Source: Aspidapion aeneum (Eukaryota > Arthropoda > Insecta > Coleoptera > Brentidae). Taken from it: a stretch of 64,000 bases of DNA. Where the stretch lies: assembly GCA_963576565.1 (NCBI GenBank), contig OY755040.1, positions 84,450,321-84,514,320 on the forward strand, written 5' to 3'. Under the pieces are notes generated by a model. It ran no database searches and was not told where the DNA came from. It saw only the letters and a program-made list of their open reading frames with translations. A program made the position numbers and the translations under genes. Below are positions 33,593-44,995 of this stretch, one piece after another (positions within the stretch are counted from its first letter, which is position 1; every line of letters begins with the position of its first letter).

Positions 33593-35692
33593 ATGTCTGT
33601 CTGTATGTCTGTCTGTAACGACCAACCCGCATAACTCAAAAACCGCTTGTCCGATTTTAATGAAATTTGGTACCTAAGTTGGGTCTTGGGCCGTGATGGT
33701 CCCATTTAAAATTGAACAAAATCCACCGAACGCAAGACAAATAAAAGGGTGGGGGTAGATTCCAAAAATTAGAGTTTATGTGAAAATATGGCGTGTGTGA
33801 TATCAAACGAAAGGTAATTAAGTCTGGAGTTAAACAAAATGAATTTTAAGTTATTTTAAAAAAAGGGTGGGGGTAGATGTCAAAAATTAGAGTTTAAGTG
33901 AAAATATGGCGTGTGTGATATCAAACGAAAGGTAATTGAGTCTGGAGTTAAACAAAATACATTTTAGTTTTTTTCAAAAGGGTGGGGGGTAGATTAAAAA
34001 AATTTGAGTTTAAGCCAAAACATGTCTTGTGTGGTATCAAACGAAAGGTAATTGAGTCTGGAGTTGAATAAAATATATTTCAGTTTTTGATTATATTGGC
34101 AGAGTATTTTGTTGCGCCGTCTGTCTGTATGTCTGTCTGTCTGTAACGACCAACGCGCATAACTCAAAAACCGCTTGGCCGATTTTAATGAAATTTGGTA
34201 CCTAGGCTGGGTTTTGGGCCGAGATGGTCCCATTTAAAAATGAACAAAATCCACCGAACACAAACCAAATAAAAGGGTGGGGGTAGATTTCAAAAATTAG
34301 AGTTTATGGGGAAATATGGCGTGTGTGATATCAAACGAAAGGTAATTGAGTCTGGAGTTAAACAAAATACATTTTAATTTATTTAAAAAAAAGGGTGGGG
34401 GTATATTTCAAAAATTGGAGTTTAAGTGAAAATATGGCGTGTGTGATATCAAACGAAAGGTACTTGAGTCTGGAGTTCAATAAAATATACTTCAGTTTTT
34501 AGTTAAATTAGCTTTCAAGTAGATACACTAAAACTATAGTACCCAGTGTGAGCTTATGTGCCCATAGATTGGCAGAGTATTTTTATTATTGGGCTACTGT
34601 AGACGACAGCAAAAAAAAAATATATTTTTTTTAGTTTTTTTGGGCACCTTTCGGTACGATCCTAGGGTCTTTTTGACCATGGGTTGATGCATCAATTTAG
34701 TTAAAATTTTGGGAATTTCATTTTAACGATTATTAGAGAGTTACAGTCCTACTAAGACGTTATTTGTATAAATTTTTTGATACCATCGGTAATTAAAAAA
34801 AAAATAAAAATTTTAATTACACACAACATCCTTACTAGTCTAATTCGACGCAATTTCAGCGAGCGGATTTCTTTTTTTAATTGAGCATATTTTACGATTT
34901 CTATAACATGAACATCTGTTCCGACGTTTATTGCGTTCACTTATATATTAAGGGATGATTTTGCCTTAAGCAATGCAAGTTTCGTGTAGACTCAGAATAG
35001 GTAAGCAGGTTAAAGTGGGTTTTGATTTATTCTTTTTAGAAAAATCATTGTATACGGCGATTTGGATTTTTTTTGAGGAGTTTATTAGTGGAGCCGTTCT
35101 GCAATAGCAGGAGTATACCCTAGTGTTAACTGTGTACAACAGCTTTGGGATTTTTGTTATAGGTAGTCTGTTGTACGTTCCATTTAGGGATAAATTTACC
35201 TACTCGGTTGCTGAGGTAAACAAACATCACTTAACTTTAATTTTAATCCAGTTCAGCTAGGATAAGCGCAATCATTTTTTTTTGGTTTTACTCACGCAGG
35301 AGTGAAACATAAGACCTAAACACTGCCAAAACTCTTGTCTCTCTTTTATTTTTTTTTAACTTTTGTTATGGCTACTTGTTAATTCTAATTTAGGATTTAA
35401 GTAGTTATTTGGACGTCATGGTTGGTTGTACAAATACTTAATATAAACTATGATTACATTTTTAAATGCAAATAAATTTTATTTTCTTACTGCTCCGGTG
35501 TTCTTCGATTTTGTTCGCGTCTGCCCGTATTTAAGTTTTATATTTTCTACATTTGTGAGAAAATTTATAGTGATTTTCACTAGTGAGTTTAAAGTGAACT
35601 TTGTGTTTGTTATTGCGTGGTTTAGTTTTTATAATTGGGAGGTATAATTAACAGTTTTAATTAAAGTTTAAAGTTTGAAGATAAAAGGCACT
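29250..35692 (+). other. Element B long untranslated leader
   Basis: About 5.3 kb after removing the insertion at 33397-34565. It is T-rich, collinear with A's three leader pieces, and without a conserved ORF. The final 300 bp, ending AAAGGCACT before the gag ATG at 35693, contain an acceptor-like TAATTAACAG at 35645-35654. That would allow a spliced gag mRNA from the LTR donors. Confidence 0.7.
33397..34565. repeat. Small non-autonomous repeat insertion in B's leader with tandem modules and (CTGT)n
   Basis: It begins with an imperfect palindrome (AGCTTACACTACT...AGTAGTGTGAGCT, 33397-33428) and ends near CAGTGTGAGCTTA (34542-34554), giving inverted ends. Inside are two modules, each with a (CTGT)n tract (33531-33616 and 34122-34143), then AACGACCAACNCGCATAACT, then repeats of about 115 bp starting AAAGGGTGGGGGTAGAT (three in the first, two in the second). 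Reading frames over (CTGT)n are artefacts. The insertion is absent from element A, where PLE-1 occupies the same T-tract. Confidence 0.6.
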
Positions 35693-37431
35693 ATGGCTAT
35701 TTCTTTGGGTCGGTTGTCTGACATAAGGTACTTAGTCAAGGACGAATTAATCTATGAATTAACATGGAGAGGCATAGCCATTGGATCGGTGGAAGAGATG
35801 AAGCAACAGCTCATACTGATTAGACAGAGAGAAAGGACCGATGGAAGTATGAGATACCCTCCGTATCCCTTTAAATTTGGCCAGGATGCTTTTAGCTGCA
35901 TGAAGAAGCTAGATTGTCTGGTACCGCTGGTAGAGAAGTTCTCTGGTACGAGCAAGGGGGGAGAGTTGAAGTTGAAGTAACTTTGAAGAAAGCCAAACGA
36001 AAGGCGTACTGGTTGCGGAAACATTGAGTTTGATTGGGAGGTTGCAGAGCCAAGCAACAGATTTATTGAGAGTTGGCGTTGCCTCAGATGATGATGAAGC
36101 ATCTGAAATCCATTCAACGAGTCGAGACTCAGACCACTCAACAAATGCTGGCAACACACCTAACCAGTCTCATTTCCCGCAAGCACCGCACTCGAGCACA
36201 CAACAGCCTACGAACCAACCGTCGGTCATTGCTCCATTGCAAATGCAAGTGCTTACGAACCCAACTCAAGCACCAATACAGGCACCACCCCCAATGCTAA
36301 ATCGGAACTACGGCACAACAGCTTTTCAGTATCAACAACCGTCTACCGTTCCTTTGAGTTTAGCTGCCCTCCAAAGTAGCATAGCACCAATTGCTCAGTC
36401 ACGACCATTTTCATGTTCGTCGCCAGTACCAATGTCAAGTGATCCTGGTACTTCATATCATGCTGCACCTGTACCTCCGCATAAGTGGAACTTAAAGTTT
36501 ACAGGCGAGAGGGGTACGATCTCCGTCACAGCATTTTTTGAGAGAGTGGACGAGTTGAGTCAGGCTAGAGGAGTTAGTAAAAAAGTTCTACTGAACTCAG
36601 GCATTGATCTTTTTGAAAAGTCAGCCTATACTTTTTATAAAGATGTTCGTAGAGAAGTTCATACATGGGAACAGCTGGAACAGAGGTTCATGGCAGAGTA
36701 TCTTCCTTCTTCATATGGCGAGAAGCTATTGAAGGAGATCCAAAAACGTAAACAAGGCCCTGGAGAGTCTATAGGGACCTATATTATATCATATCATGAA
36801 CACGTATTTCCAAAGACTTGGCTGTCCTGTTTCTGAAGAGGCGAAATTAGCTATCGTCTTCAGAAATATCGCGAACATTTATAAGAAAGGGTTGATTGCT
36901 ACTGAGGTCAATAGCCTATCACATTTAAAAGATTTGTGTCGTAGAATAGACCAGAGATATGGGTTAGAGGAGGAGAATTTTACTCCTAGAAGAAACCAAT
37001 CTATTGAACCTGACTTGGCCTACGTTGACGTAGAGAGCGATTTTGACGATTTTCCAACAGGGGTTGATGCAATTCAATTATCAGGTGCCGGGACATCAAA
37101 TCAATAAAATGTGAATATTCCTGAAAATAGATTTAACAGAGATAGGCAGCAGCCAGCAAGCAGTTTCGCTGCTAGAGCTGATAGAGAGAGACAACAACCA
37201 GCTAGTGGTCAGGCTAGTGTAAATGACAGAGATAGACAACCACCACAAGGTGCTAGGTCTGGTATGGCGAATAGGGACATTGTTTGTTATAGATGCAACC
37301 AAACAGGGCACATGGCGATCGGGTGCGCATTACCTAGAGGCAAACAGTGCTATTCGTGTGGACAAGCAGGGGTAACAGTCAGAGAATGTCGAAATTTGAA
37401 TCGTCAGGGAAACGGGCCTAGGCGCTCGTAG
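35693..37431 (+). pseudogene. gag: Element B gag (capsid and zinc knuckles), broken
   Basis: The ATG at 35693 matches A's gag ATG at 50952. The N-terminal part (IRY...WRGIA, then YPFKFGQDAFSCM) is cut by a loss of about 50-60 bp near 35965. A proline/glutamine-rich linker precedes a capsid-like region (FTGERGTISVTAFFERVDELS...; 36480-36790), followed by a frameshift near 36788. In-frame TAA is at 37105-37107. The nucleocapsid follows with one canonical CCHC knuckle (CYRCNQTGHMAIGC) and a second in which the His is Val (CYSCGQAGVTVREC). Gag forms the particle and binds RNA. The frame ends at a TAG at 37429-37431. Confidence 0.85.
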
Positions 37432-40400
37432 GTGGTCGACCTTCGAGTCAGCCTGAACAAGTATCGACCGATAGGCTAACGAACGTTTTAGATTATGTGA
37501 TAAGTCATGCTCGTAAAGATGAGAGACCTTATTTAGAAGTGGATGTGCTCGGAAATAAGTTATTAGGTTTGTTGGATTCCGGGGCTTCACGTACCTTTTT
37601 AGGGAATCATGGTTGGTCAATCATCGAGAGGTTTGGTTTTTCACTTGATACGACAAAGAAGACGAGTTGTATTGTGGCAAATGGTCAAAGCACGAGTAGT
37701 ATTGGGACAGTGCAGCTTCCTATGCGAGTTCAGGATAAATTTAGGTTAATAGAGGTCGTCGTCGTTCCTGAGTTGCCGCACACTTTGATTTTAGGATTAG
37801 ATTTTTGGATTTCGATGGGGATAGTACCGAACTTAAGTACTAATGAGTGGCACTTTGCCGATAATAAAGATGTGATTTGTTCTTTAGAAACATCAGACCA
37901 ACAAACTACTCTTACGCCTTATGAATCAGAACGACTAGAGGAATTGGTCGATAAATATAAGACTATTATGGGTGACTCACTAGGATGTACAGACAGGGTA
38001 GAGCATAAGATTACAACAGATGCAGCACCGATAAGACAACGTTCATATAAGGTCTCACCGGTCATTCAGAAACTTATTGATGACGAAATCGACGAAATGC
38101 TGAAAATGGATGTGATAGAACGTAGTAGTAGTTCATGGGCTTCACCAGTGGTAATGGTTCAAAAGAAAAACACAAAGAAATATCGTTTCTGTGTAGACTA
38201 CCGCAAATTGAACTCAGTGACGGCGCGTGATAGTTATCCTTTACCACTCGTATCCGAGACTCTTGACAAGTTGAAAGATGGTAAATACTTGTCAACTTTA
38301 GATATTAAAAGCGCTTATTGGCAAGTACCAACGGAAGAATCATCGAAGCCACTAACAGCATTCATCTGTCGACGAGGTCTCTTCCAATTTAAGCGTTTAC
38401 AATTTGGTCTTCATAATGCACCTGCAACTTGGCAGAGACTCATAGATAGCATCATAGGAAACGATTTAGACCCCTACGTGTACGTATATCTCGATGACCT
38501 CGTAATTGTCACACAGAGCTTTTCTGAACATCTTAGAATTCTTGAGGAAGTCCTACGAAGATTGCAGAATGCAAAGATAACGATAAGTTGGGAGAAATGC
38601 CAACTGTGTAGGCCAGAAATGACGTATTTAGGATTCGTAGTGGACCGTCGAGGCATCCGAGTTGACCCTAATAAAATTAGAGCCATGTTAGAGCTCCAGA
38701 GGCCAAGAACTGTCAGAGAAGTTCGTAGAGTTGTAGGTACAATATCCTGGTATAGACGTTTCATAGAGAATTTTTCAGCGATAATAGCTCCAATTACAGC
38801 TCTAACTAAGAAAAATCAAAAGTTCGATTGGACTCCAGACTGCGAAAAAGCATTTATTAAGATTAAGGAACTGCACCGATTCTTACATTCCAGATTATAC
38901 CAAAGAATTTGTCAATCAAACAGACGCATCAGGATATGGAATAGGAGCATGTTTAACGCAGCCTTATCCTGAAGGAGACAAAGTCATATGCTATTTGAGT
39001 CGATCTTTGACTAAGCAAGAACGTTTTTACACGACCACCGAGCGAGAATGTTTGGCATTGGTTTGGGCGATAGAGAAGCTCCGGCCTTATATTGAGGGGA
39101 TCTCATTTAAGGTCATTACAGATCATTTTAGCTTAAAATGGCTTCATAGCTTAAAAGAGCCCAGTGGGAGACTTGCTCGTTGGTCTGTACAACTGCAGCA
39201 ATATGACTTTGAAGTAATCCATCGGAAAGGGAAAGATTTAGTTGTCCCGGACATGTTGTCTCGTGCAGTACCTATGATTGATACAATTTCGCAGCCCAGA
39301 GATGTTTCAACAGCAATTAAAGATCGATGGTACCAAAAGATGGTAAAGAGGGTCGTAGAATCACCGTTAAAATTTATGAACTGGAGATACACTGATAATA
39401 AGTTGTATAAATATGTCAAACAAGAATACCCTCAACTTTCACCATCTAACGAATATTGGAAAGAGGTAGTCCCCAAAGATTATAGGCGTAGAATTATTGG
39501 AGAAGCTCACGATCCTCCTACCGCAGGACATATGGGTGTGTACAAAACCTTCCACAGACTGGCAGAAAAATATTATTGGCCAAAAATGCGCCAGGACGTG
39601 GCAACTTTTGTAAAGAAATGCTTTGTCTGTGCAGCTCATAAAGGTGATACACAAGGTGTATCTGATCAGATGATATCGCACCCAAAACCAACTCGTCCTT
39701 GGGAAATTATCTCAACAGATTTATGTGGACCTCTACCTCGTTCGACAAAGGGTAATTGCTGGATTCTCGTCGTTACGGACTATTTGAGTAAGTTTTCCTT
39801 AGTTTTTCCAATGCGAACAGCTCCTACTCAAGCAGTTGTCAAGCATCTTGAGGAGCAAGTATTTATGGTCTTCGGAGTGCCCCGTTTGATACTTTGTGAT
39901 AATGGCCCTCAGTACAAAAGTAACGAGTTTAAGCGTTTTGCTGAGAGTTATCAGGTTAAAATTCAGTATAATCCGTATTATCACCCCAGAGCAAATCCAA
40001 TAGAAAGGACAAATCGTACGTTAAAAACCATGTTATGTTGCTATGTGAAAGACAACCACAGGAAGTGGGACGAACAAATACATAAACTTGCCTGCGCGAT
40101 TCGTACTGCAACCCATGAGACAACCAGGATGTCTCCTTTCTTTGTTAATTTTGGTAGAAATATGTGTCTGTCAGGAAAAGATTACTCCAACCCAGTGTTG
40201 TTATCTGAAGAGAATGGTGTACAATCTGCAGCTGAAAGTAAGAACGAAGGTTTCCGGAAGCTCTATGCGGATGTTAAGAGAAGGTTAGAGGTGGCAGGAG
40301 AGAAAAACGTAGTTCAGTATAATTTGCGTACAAGGGTACCCAACTTTGTTGTGGGTCAGCGTGTTTGGAAGAAGAATTATGTGTTGTCAGATGCTGCGAA

Positions 40401-40560
40401 ATTTTTCTCGAAGAAGTTAGCACCGAAATTCGTTGGTCCTTATGTGATTAGGAATAAAATTTCTCCATGGATATTTGAGCTTCAGGAACCATCGGGTAAA
40501 GTACTGCCAGGGAGTTGGCATGCCAAAGACCTTAAGTCGGCAGCGGACCTCTCCGATTAA
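37422..40560 (+). pseudogene. pol: Element B pol: protease, RT, RNase H, integrase; one disabling deletion
   Basis: The frame is -1 relative to gag and opens after a TAG at 37419-37421. Protease: LLDSGASRTF near 37565. [12 protein letters not shown] near 38190, LSTLDIKSAYWQ, QFGLHNAPATW, and catalytic YLDD at 38487-38498. A loss of about 10 bp near 38876 and a further 1-bp loss, seen by comparison with 53985-54020 in A, shift the frame at the start of RNase H. The frame resumes at 38995 with TTTEREC...KVITDHFSL. Integrase: a HHCC zinc finger with GHMGVYKT and CFVC, then the D,D,E residues in STDLCGP, CDNGPQYKS and PIERTNRTLK. It ends in KDLKSAADLSD. Apart from that spot, pol looks well preserved. 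Confidence 0.9.
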
Positions 40561-40602
40561 CCTTTTTAGGTTAATCGTCTTGAAGTTGGGGGGGGGGGAT
40601 TA
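40554..40602 (+). other. Hairpin over the pol stop codon and polypurine tract of element B
   Basis: CGATTAACC (40554-40562) pairs with GGTTAATCG (40569-40577) across TTTTTA. The pol TAA is inside the stem. Then TGAAGTT and an 11-G run (40588-40598) form the polypurine tract just before the 3' LTR. A has the same hairpin at 55703-55725 with one loop base fewer, and a shorter G run. Confidence 0.7.
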
Positions 40603-43600
40603 TGTAACGTGTCATTTTTACGTTTAAGGCAACGTTACATATTTGTTTATTAAGGTAAATAATCAAGGCTCTTTGACTCGTCTTTCTGTACACAAATTAA
40701 GGGTATTTGATGGAGCTGGGTTTGGAGGTTATATAGTGTCCAAAAAGTAACCTTATAAAGGAGACATTCCATCGAATTACTGTGGACACTACGCACATCG
40801 CATTATCTGGACATCGTAATTGGAATTTAGGATCACAGGTTTCGGGAAAATCACATAAAAACTTTTGATTGTTTTGTTTTTATCTGTGGAATTTTGTGAT
40901 TTGCTTGTCGTTCACGAGAATAAACAGCTGGGGAATAGCGGCGTTGCCGCATCACAAATGGTTTCGGTAACAGGAAGGAAACATTTAGATGAACATTTCA
41001 TTCCCTTACGTTCATTCTCGAGGATATTGGGACAATCCGAACCTCATAGCTAATTGTGATAGCACGAAAACATATTTAGGTCCACGGTTTGACCAGTAAC
41101 AACCGAGGCTTCGCCCCTTTGATATCTTTATTAATTTGATGAGGAGAAGATAAAATAAATACGAGTTATGCACTTTTGTAAATGGGAGATAAACGAGGGA
41201 TAAAAACCAAGACTAAAAGAATAAACGAAATCGTGTGAGTTAACATCTGAACACTCTTGTGCCGAGTTTAAGCAGTAGTTCAGTGTGTATTTTTAGGTTC
41301 AGGTTCAGAAACAACTTTATTAATGTAGAAATGTTTTACAAAAATGGCGTCAGACCATATGAATCTTAGAGAAAACATTTATAAAGAGCATAGGAAACTT
41401 TTGACTAAGACTGTAAATAAAATACAACTAAATTCTACACTCAGTATAGCTTTACTCATATGGGAATTGGTTGAGTGTTCGAATATTCCTGGGTTTGATG
41501 CAAGCTCTGATCTCCAGTAATTGATTTTACAGTTGATGGTTTCAATGCTGAGCTTCTTATAGTCCGTCTGGTTATTTTCCTTCTACTTGATATGTTGGCA
41601 GGGGTCCGGTAGGCAAATGTTCGGTCTATGTATGGAGGGTGTCTCGAAGTCCTTGTTATAAAAAATTTTAACCGTGGAAATAGATCCGACAACACCTCAA
41701 GGTGCGTTTTACGTATTTTTCAATATCCCCTTGGACGGTGCTGCCCCCTATATACCGGTATGGAACTATTGGTGTATTTCCTCATTGGTTAGTTTGAAAA
41801 CCGCGGGTTTTTCTTCCAGTCTTGCCACCGAAGGTAGAGATTTTTTGGCGAAAAAGTTTTTTTTTATAAATAGGTTTGCATCCTTTATTTGAATTTAACC
41901 GGGAAGATTAGGTTGGTACTATTGCGTTTTACTGTCCCCACTCCCCACCAAATCTACGAACGGTTTCCGGTGGCTTCATATTTTTTTGTTCTCGACGGAG
42001 TGCCTGCTCTCTTCCTAAAGAATTTTGGCTGGGCTGGTGGCCGTCTTGTGGTGTCGCCATTGTTTTGTGGTTATTGGCATTGCAGTAGTTGCAAATTATA
42101 CCAAAGACGGTATAATTGTGAGCCGTCGTGTTTTAGGCGAATCCTAAAGTGACGCTCGCACCCTTTTGAAGGGGACTTAAGTCAGCCTACGCCTTTCTAC
42201 GGGAAATAAGAGCAGTGGTAAGTTCGATTTTATTTTTTTAATTTTTTTTATTATTTGAGGACTCTTCAAGATAATATTTGCCTTCCAAATTGTAATTATT
42301 TTTCGTGTGAAATGTACTTTTTTTTGACAAAAGACGTGGGGAATTTTTGGCGTTTTTATATTTTTCTTTTAACCACGTGTTGGATAAAAACTATATATTG
42401 TTTTTCTCCTTTGTCTACAGCCCTGTCCATTCCATCGACAGCTGTGCTAGACGCTGGTGTGAAGCCAGGTGGAGCCAGTTGTAACCCTGGGAAAGGTACG
42501 TTAGGGTTATTTTAGTTCATCTGTTTAAATCTGCTTTATTTTATTGAGTCGACATGGGGTTCTCGATTTAAGTTACTCGGTGTAGGGGAACTTCGTGCAA
42601 AATTGACGAATTCCAGGAAACTGAAACATTTCATTTTCCACAGGGTTCTACGCTCGGGCAAGGATCCCACAACCTTTTGACCACCATGTGCTGCCCTAGC
42701 ACCATATGCTAAGCAAGCACGAGGGGAAGCTAGGGGAAACCAAGAACAGCAGTAGCAGGAGTATGTCGGAAACCCAACAACACTTCCAGGTTTACCAAAT
42801 AAAACACCAAGAATTATTAAATAATTGAAGGGCCAAGGTAGGAGCAAGCCTTAACTATAATTTTTTTCATTTATAATTTTCACAATATCATTTAGACATA
42901 ATCTTTCCATATATAATTTTGCACAGTTTAATTTTAACACTTCTTGTGAACGCAAGATAAAGGTATGACGTCATGACCAGAATTTTGCGGCATAACTTCC
43001 ATTTAAATTGTACTGTACCTTTGAAAGAGTTTGTTTCGACTTGGTTTCATCTTTATTTTTTTTGATAATTTTCCTTTTTTTTACCCCATATTCGAAATAC
43101 ACAAGTTGAACTAAATTTTGGTGTTATTTGTACAATCCCAGTGAACCAACTTTGCAGAGACAAAGAGAGAGATGAGGTTATATCTTTTTAGCGGTTTCCT
43201 TACATTGTTCTACCTCATGGGGTAGATTTGGACTGGGTTGCTGTCTGTCTCATTCTACCCAACGTAGAATGATGACAGCAGATATTTGGTCCAGATCTCC
43301 CCTATGATGGGAATGATTTTGTAAGTATATATTTTTCTTCAATCATTTATATAATGGAGTCTCACACTACTGACTCAAATGTAGGTACACTATGACCTGT
43401 TAAAGGAGTCCATCTACCTGTAAAGTGCTTCTAGTTTTGTTATCTTAATTTTATTTTGTTTATTAGTCAATTTTTTTTGGTTTTTTTGATTACACAAATA
43501 CTCTGGAAGCCTCGGATGTAGGTAGAATTTCATTGTTTGGCTGCAACGTTTGGGTTGAACTGTATTTTAATCAAGATCTTCTTTTTAAATAATATGGCGC

Positions 43601-43840
43601 ACTTAAAATTTTCTTATTTCTGAACCCCCCCTTCTCCACTGTATAAAAGTTACCGGGAATCATCAATATTTTACCTAGCTAGAGAATACAGTTCTGCTTC
43701 CAGATATTTGTTTAATTATTCAGTGGTTTTGTTGTGTCACAAGTTAGCAAATTGTCTTTATTCTAATTATAGTGTCACAAAACGGCAGCAACGTCTTTAA
43801 GCTGCCACAAATGTCACACAACGCATTTTAATAGGCCACA
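40603..43840 (+). repeat. Element B 3' LTR (3.2 kb)
   Basis: TGTAACGTG...GGCCACA, 3238 bp, almost identical to 26014-29230. It contains the same splice-like signals (mini-exon 42421-42495) and hairpin. It is followed by the ACAT TSD at 43841-43844. Confidence 0.9.
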
Positions 43841-43844
43841 ACAT

Positions 43845-44545
43845 CTGTTCCGATGTTTATTGCGTTCACTTATATATTAAGAGATTCGCGTCATCTCAGA
43901 ATAGGTAAGCAGGTTAAAGTGGGTTTTGATTTATTCTTTTTAGAAAAATCATTGTATACGGCTATTTGGGTTTTTTTAGGAGTTCTGCAATAGCAGGAGT
44001 ATACCCTAGCGTTAACTGTGTACAGCAGCTTTGGGATTTTTGTTATAGGTAGTTTGTTGTACGTTGCATTTAGGGATAAATTTACGTATTCGGTTGCTCG
44101 AGGTAAACAAACATAACTTAACTTTAATTTTTAATCCAGTTCAGCTAGGATAAGCGCAATAATTTTTTTTTGTTTTACTCACGCAGGAGTGGAACATAAG
44201 ACCTAAACACTGCCAAAGCTCTTGTCTCTCTTTTATTTTTTAAAAACATTTTTTATGGCTATTTGTTAATTCTAATTTAGGATTTAAGTAGTTATTTCTC
44301 TCTGCAAGGTTGGACGTCATGGTTGGTTGTGCAAATAATTAATATAAATTATGATTACATTTTTAAATGCAAATAAATTTTATTTTCTTACTGCTCCGGT
44401 GTTTTTCGGTTTTGTTCGCGTCTGCCCGTATTTAAGTTTTATATATTCTACAGTTGTGAGAAAATTTATAGTGACTTTCACTAGTGAATTGAAAGTGATA
44501 ATTGGGAGGTAGAATTAAAAGTTTTAAAGTTTAAAGTTTAAATAT
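43845..44545 (+). other. Element A untranslated leader, part 3
   Basis: Collinear with 34914-35690 of element B (CTGTTCCGA, GTTTATTGCGTTCAC, GGTAAGCAGG, CTGCTCCGGTGTT). It ends at ATAT, where element C inserted. No gene. Confidence 0.8.
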
Positions 44546-44976
44546 TGTTACAAATTTAAGTTATTTAAATTTTTAGTTAGAATTTATTTATGTTTAGTGT
44601 AGTATTAGGTCGTATTTCATGGTTGTATTCTTAATCTAGGTTTTAGTTGCGTTATCTGTGACGAACTGGTATGTGAACGGTCCGGCTCCAGAAAAGGGCG
44701 GAATGATTCGGAATCGAACAAAGATGGAAAATTCTCGAATTGTAGGCAGCCCCTCATATATAAGGCCGGACGTCGTGCATCAGAGTCAGTCACAGATAAC
44801 GTACTGTAGTGGTCGTGAGATATTAACACGAAGTTAATAGACCGATTATAGTAGTGAATTATTAGCAAGTTATTAGTAAGTTTAAGTGCGTGTTTTTGTA
44901 CATAATTTGTCGAAATAAATTGACGTATCGTTTTCAACAATTGCGAGTTTTAATTTGTCGTTGTGAACCCGTAACA
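44546..44976 (+). repeat. Element C 5' LTR with TATA box and polyadenylation signal
   Basis: 431 bp. TATATAAGG at about 44757-44765 is followed 25-35 bp later by TCAGTCAC, an initiator-like site. AATAAA lies at 44914-44919. This gives a plausible U3-R-U5 order. The minus-strand ORF across the LTR is repeated only because the LTR is duplicated, so it is not called. Confidence 0.9.
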
Positions 44977-44978
44977 AT

Positions 44979-44995
44979 TGGTGTCAGAAGTGAGA
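44979..44995 (+). other. Primer-binding site of element C (tRNA-Leu)
   Basis: TGGTGTCAGAAGTGAG starts 2 nt after the LTR. Drosophila-type tRNA-Leu ends in ACTTCTGACACCA, whose complement matches the first 13 bases or more. Confidence 0.75.

Larger units (their letters stand above)
26014..43840 (+). mobile_element. Element B: complete giant Ty3/gypsy retrotransposon inserted into element A
   Basis: LTRs at 26014-29230 and 40603-43840 both start TGTAACGTG and end GGCCACA. The TSD ACAT is at 26010-26013 and 43841-43844. Removing B restores A's leader as AAGAACAT|CTGTTCCG, matching B's own internal sequence at 34905-34920. Order: LTR, PBS, leader of about 6.4 kb (with a 1.2-kb insertion), gag, pol, hairpin, polypurine tract, LTR. 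No env-like ORF is seen. A total of 17.8 kb is very long for Ty3/gypsy. The LTR pair differs only by scattered bases and a few small indels, so B is younger than A. Confidence 0.9.

Noticed and set aside
33422..33705. Overlapping ORFs on both strands rich in Cys-Leu-Ser-Val or Asp-Arg-Gln-Thr repeats
   Set aside because: They are translations of the (CTGT)n microsatellite, open in several frames because the 4-bp repeat has no stops.
37407..37413. GGGAAAC, a canonical -1 frameshift heptamer in the correct phase near the end of element B gag
   Set aside because: The -1 frame hits a TAG at 37419-37421 right after it, in both A and B, so slippage here would not reach pol in these copies. It may be a relic, but I cannot support it as functional.
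44617..44940. 107-codon minus-strand ORF, identical copy at 50578-50901
   Set aside because: It lies wholly inside element C's LTRs, antisense to the promoter. Duplication follows from the LTRs, and the protein resembles nothing known to me.
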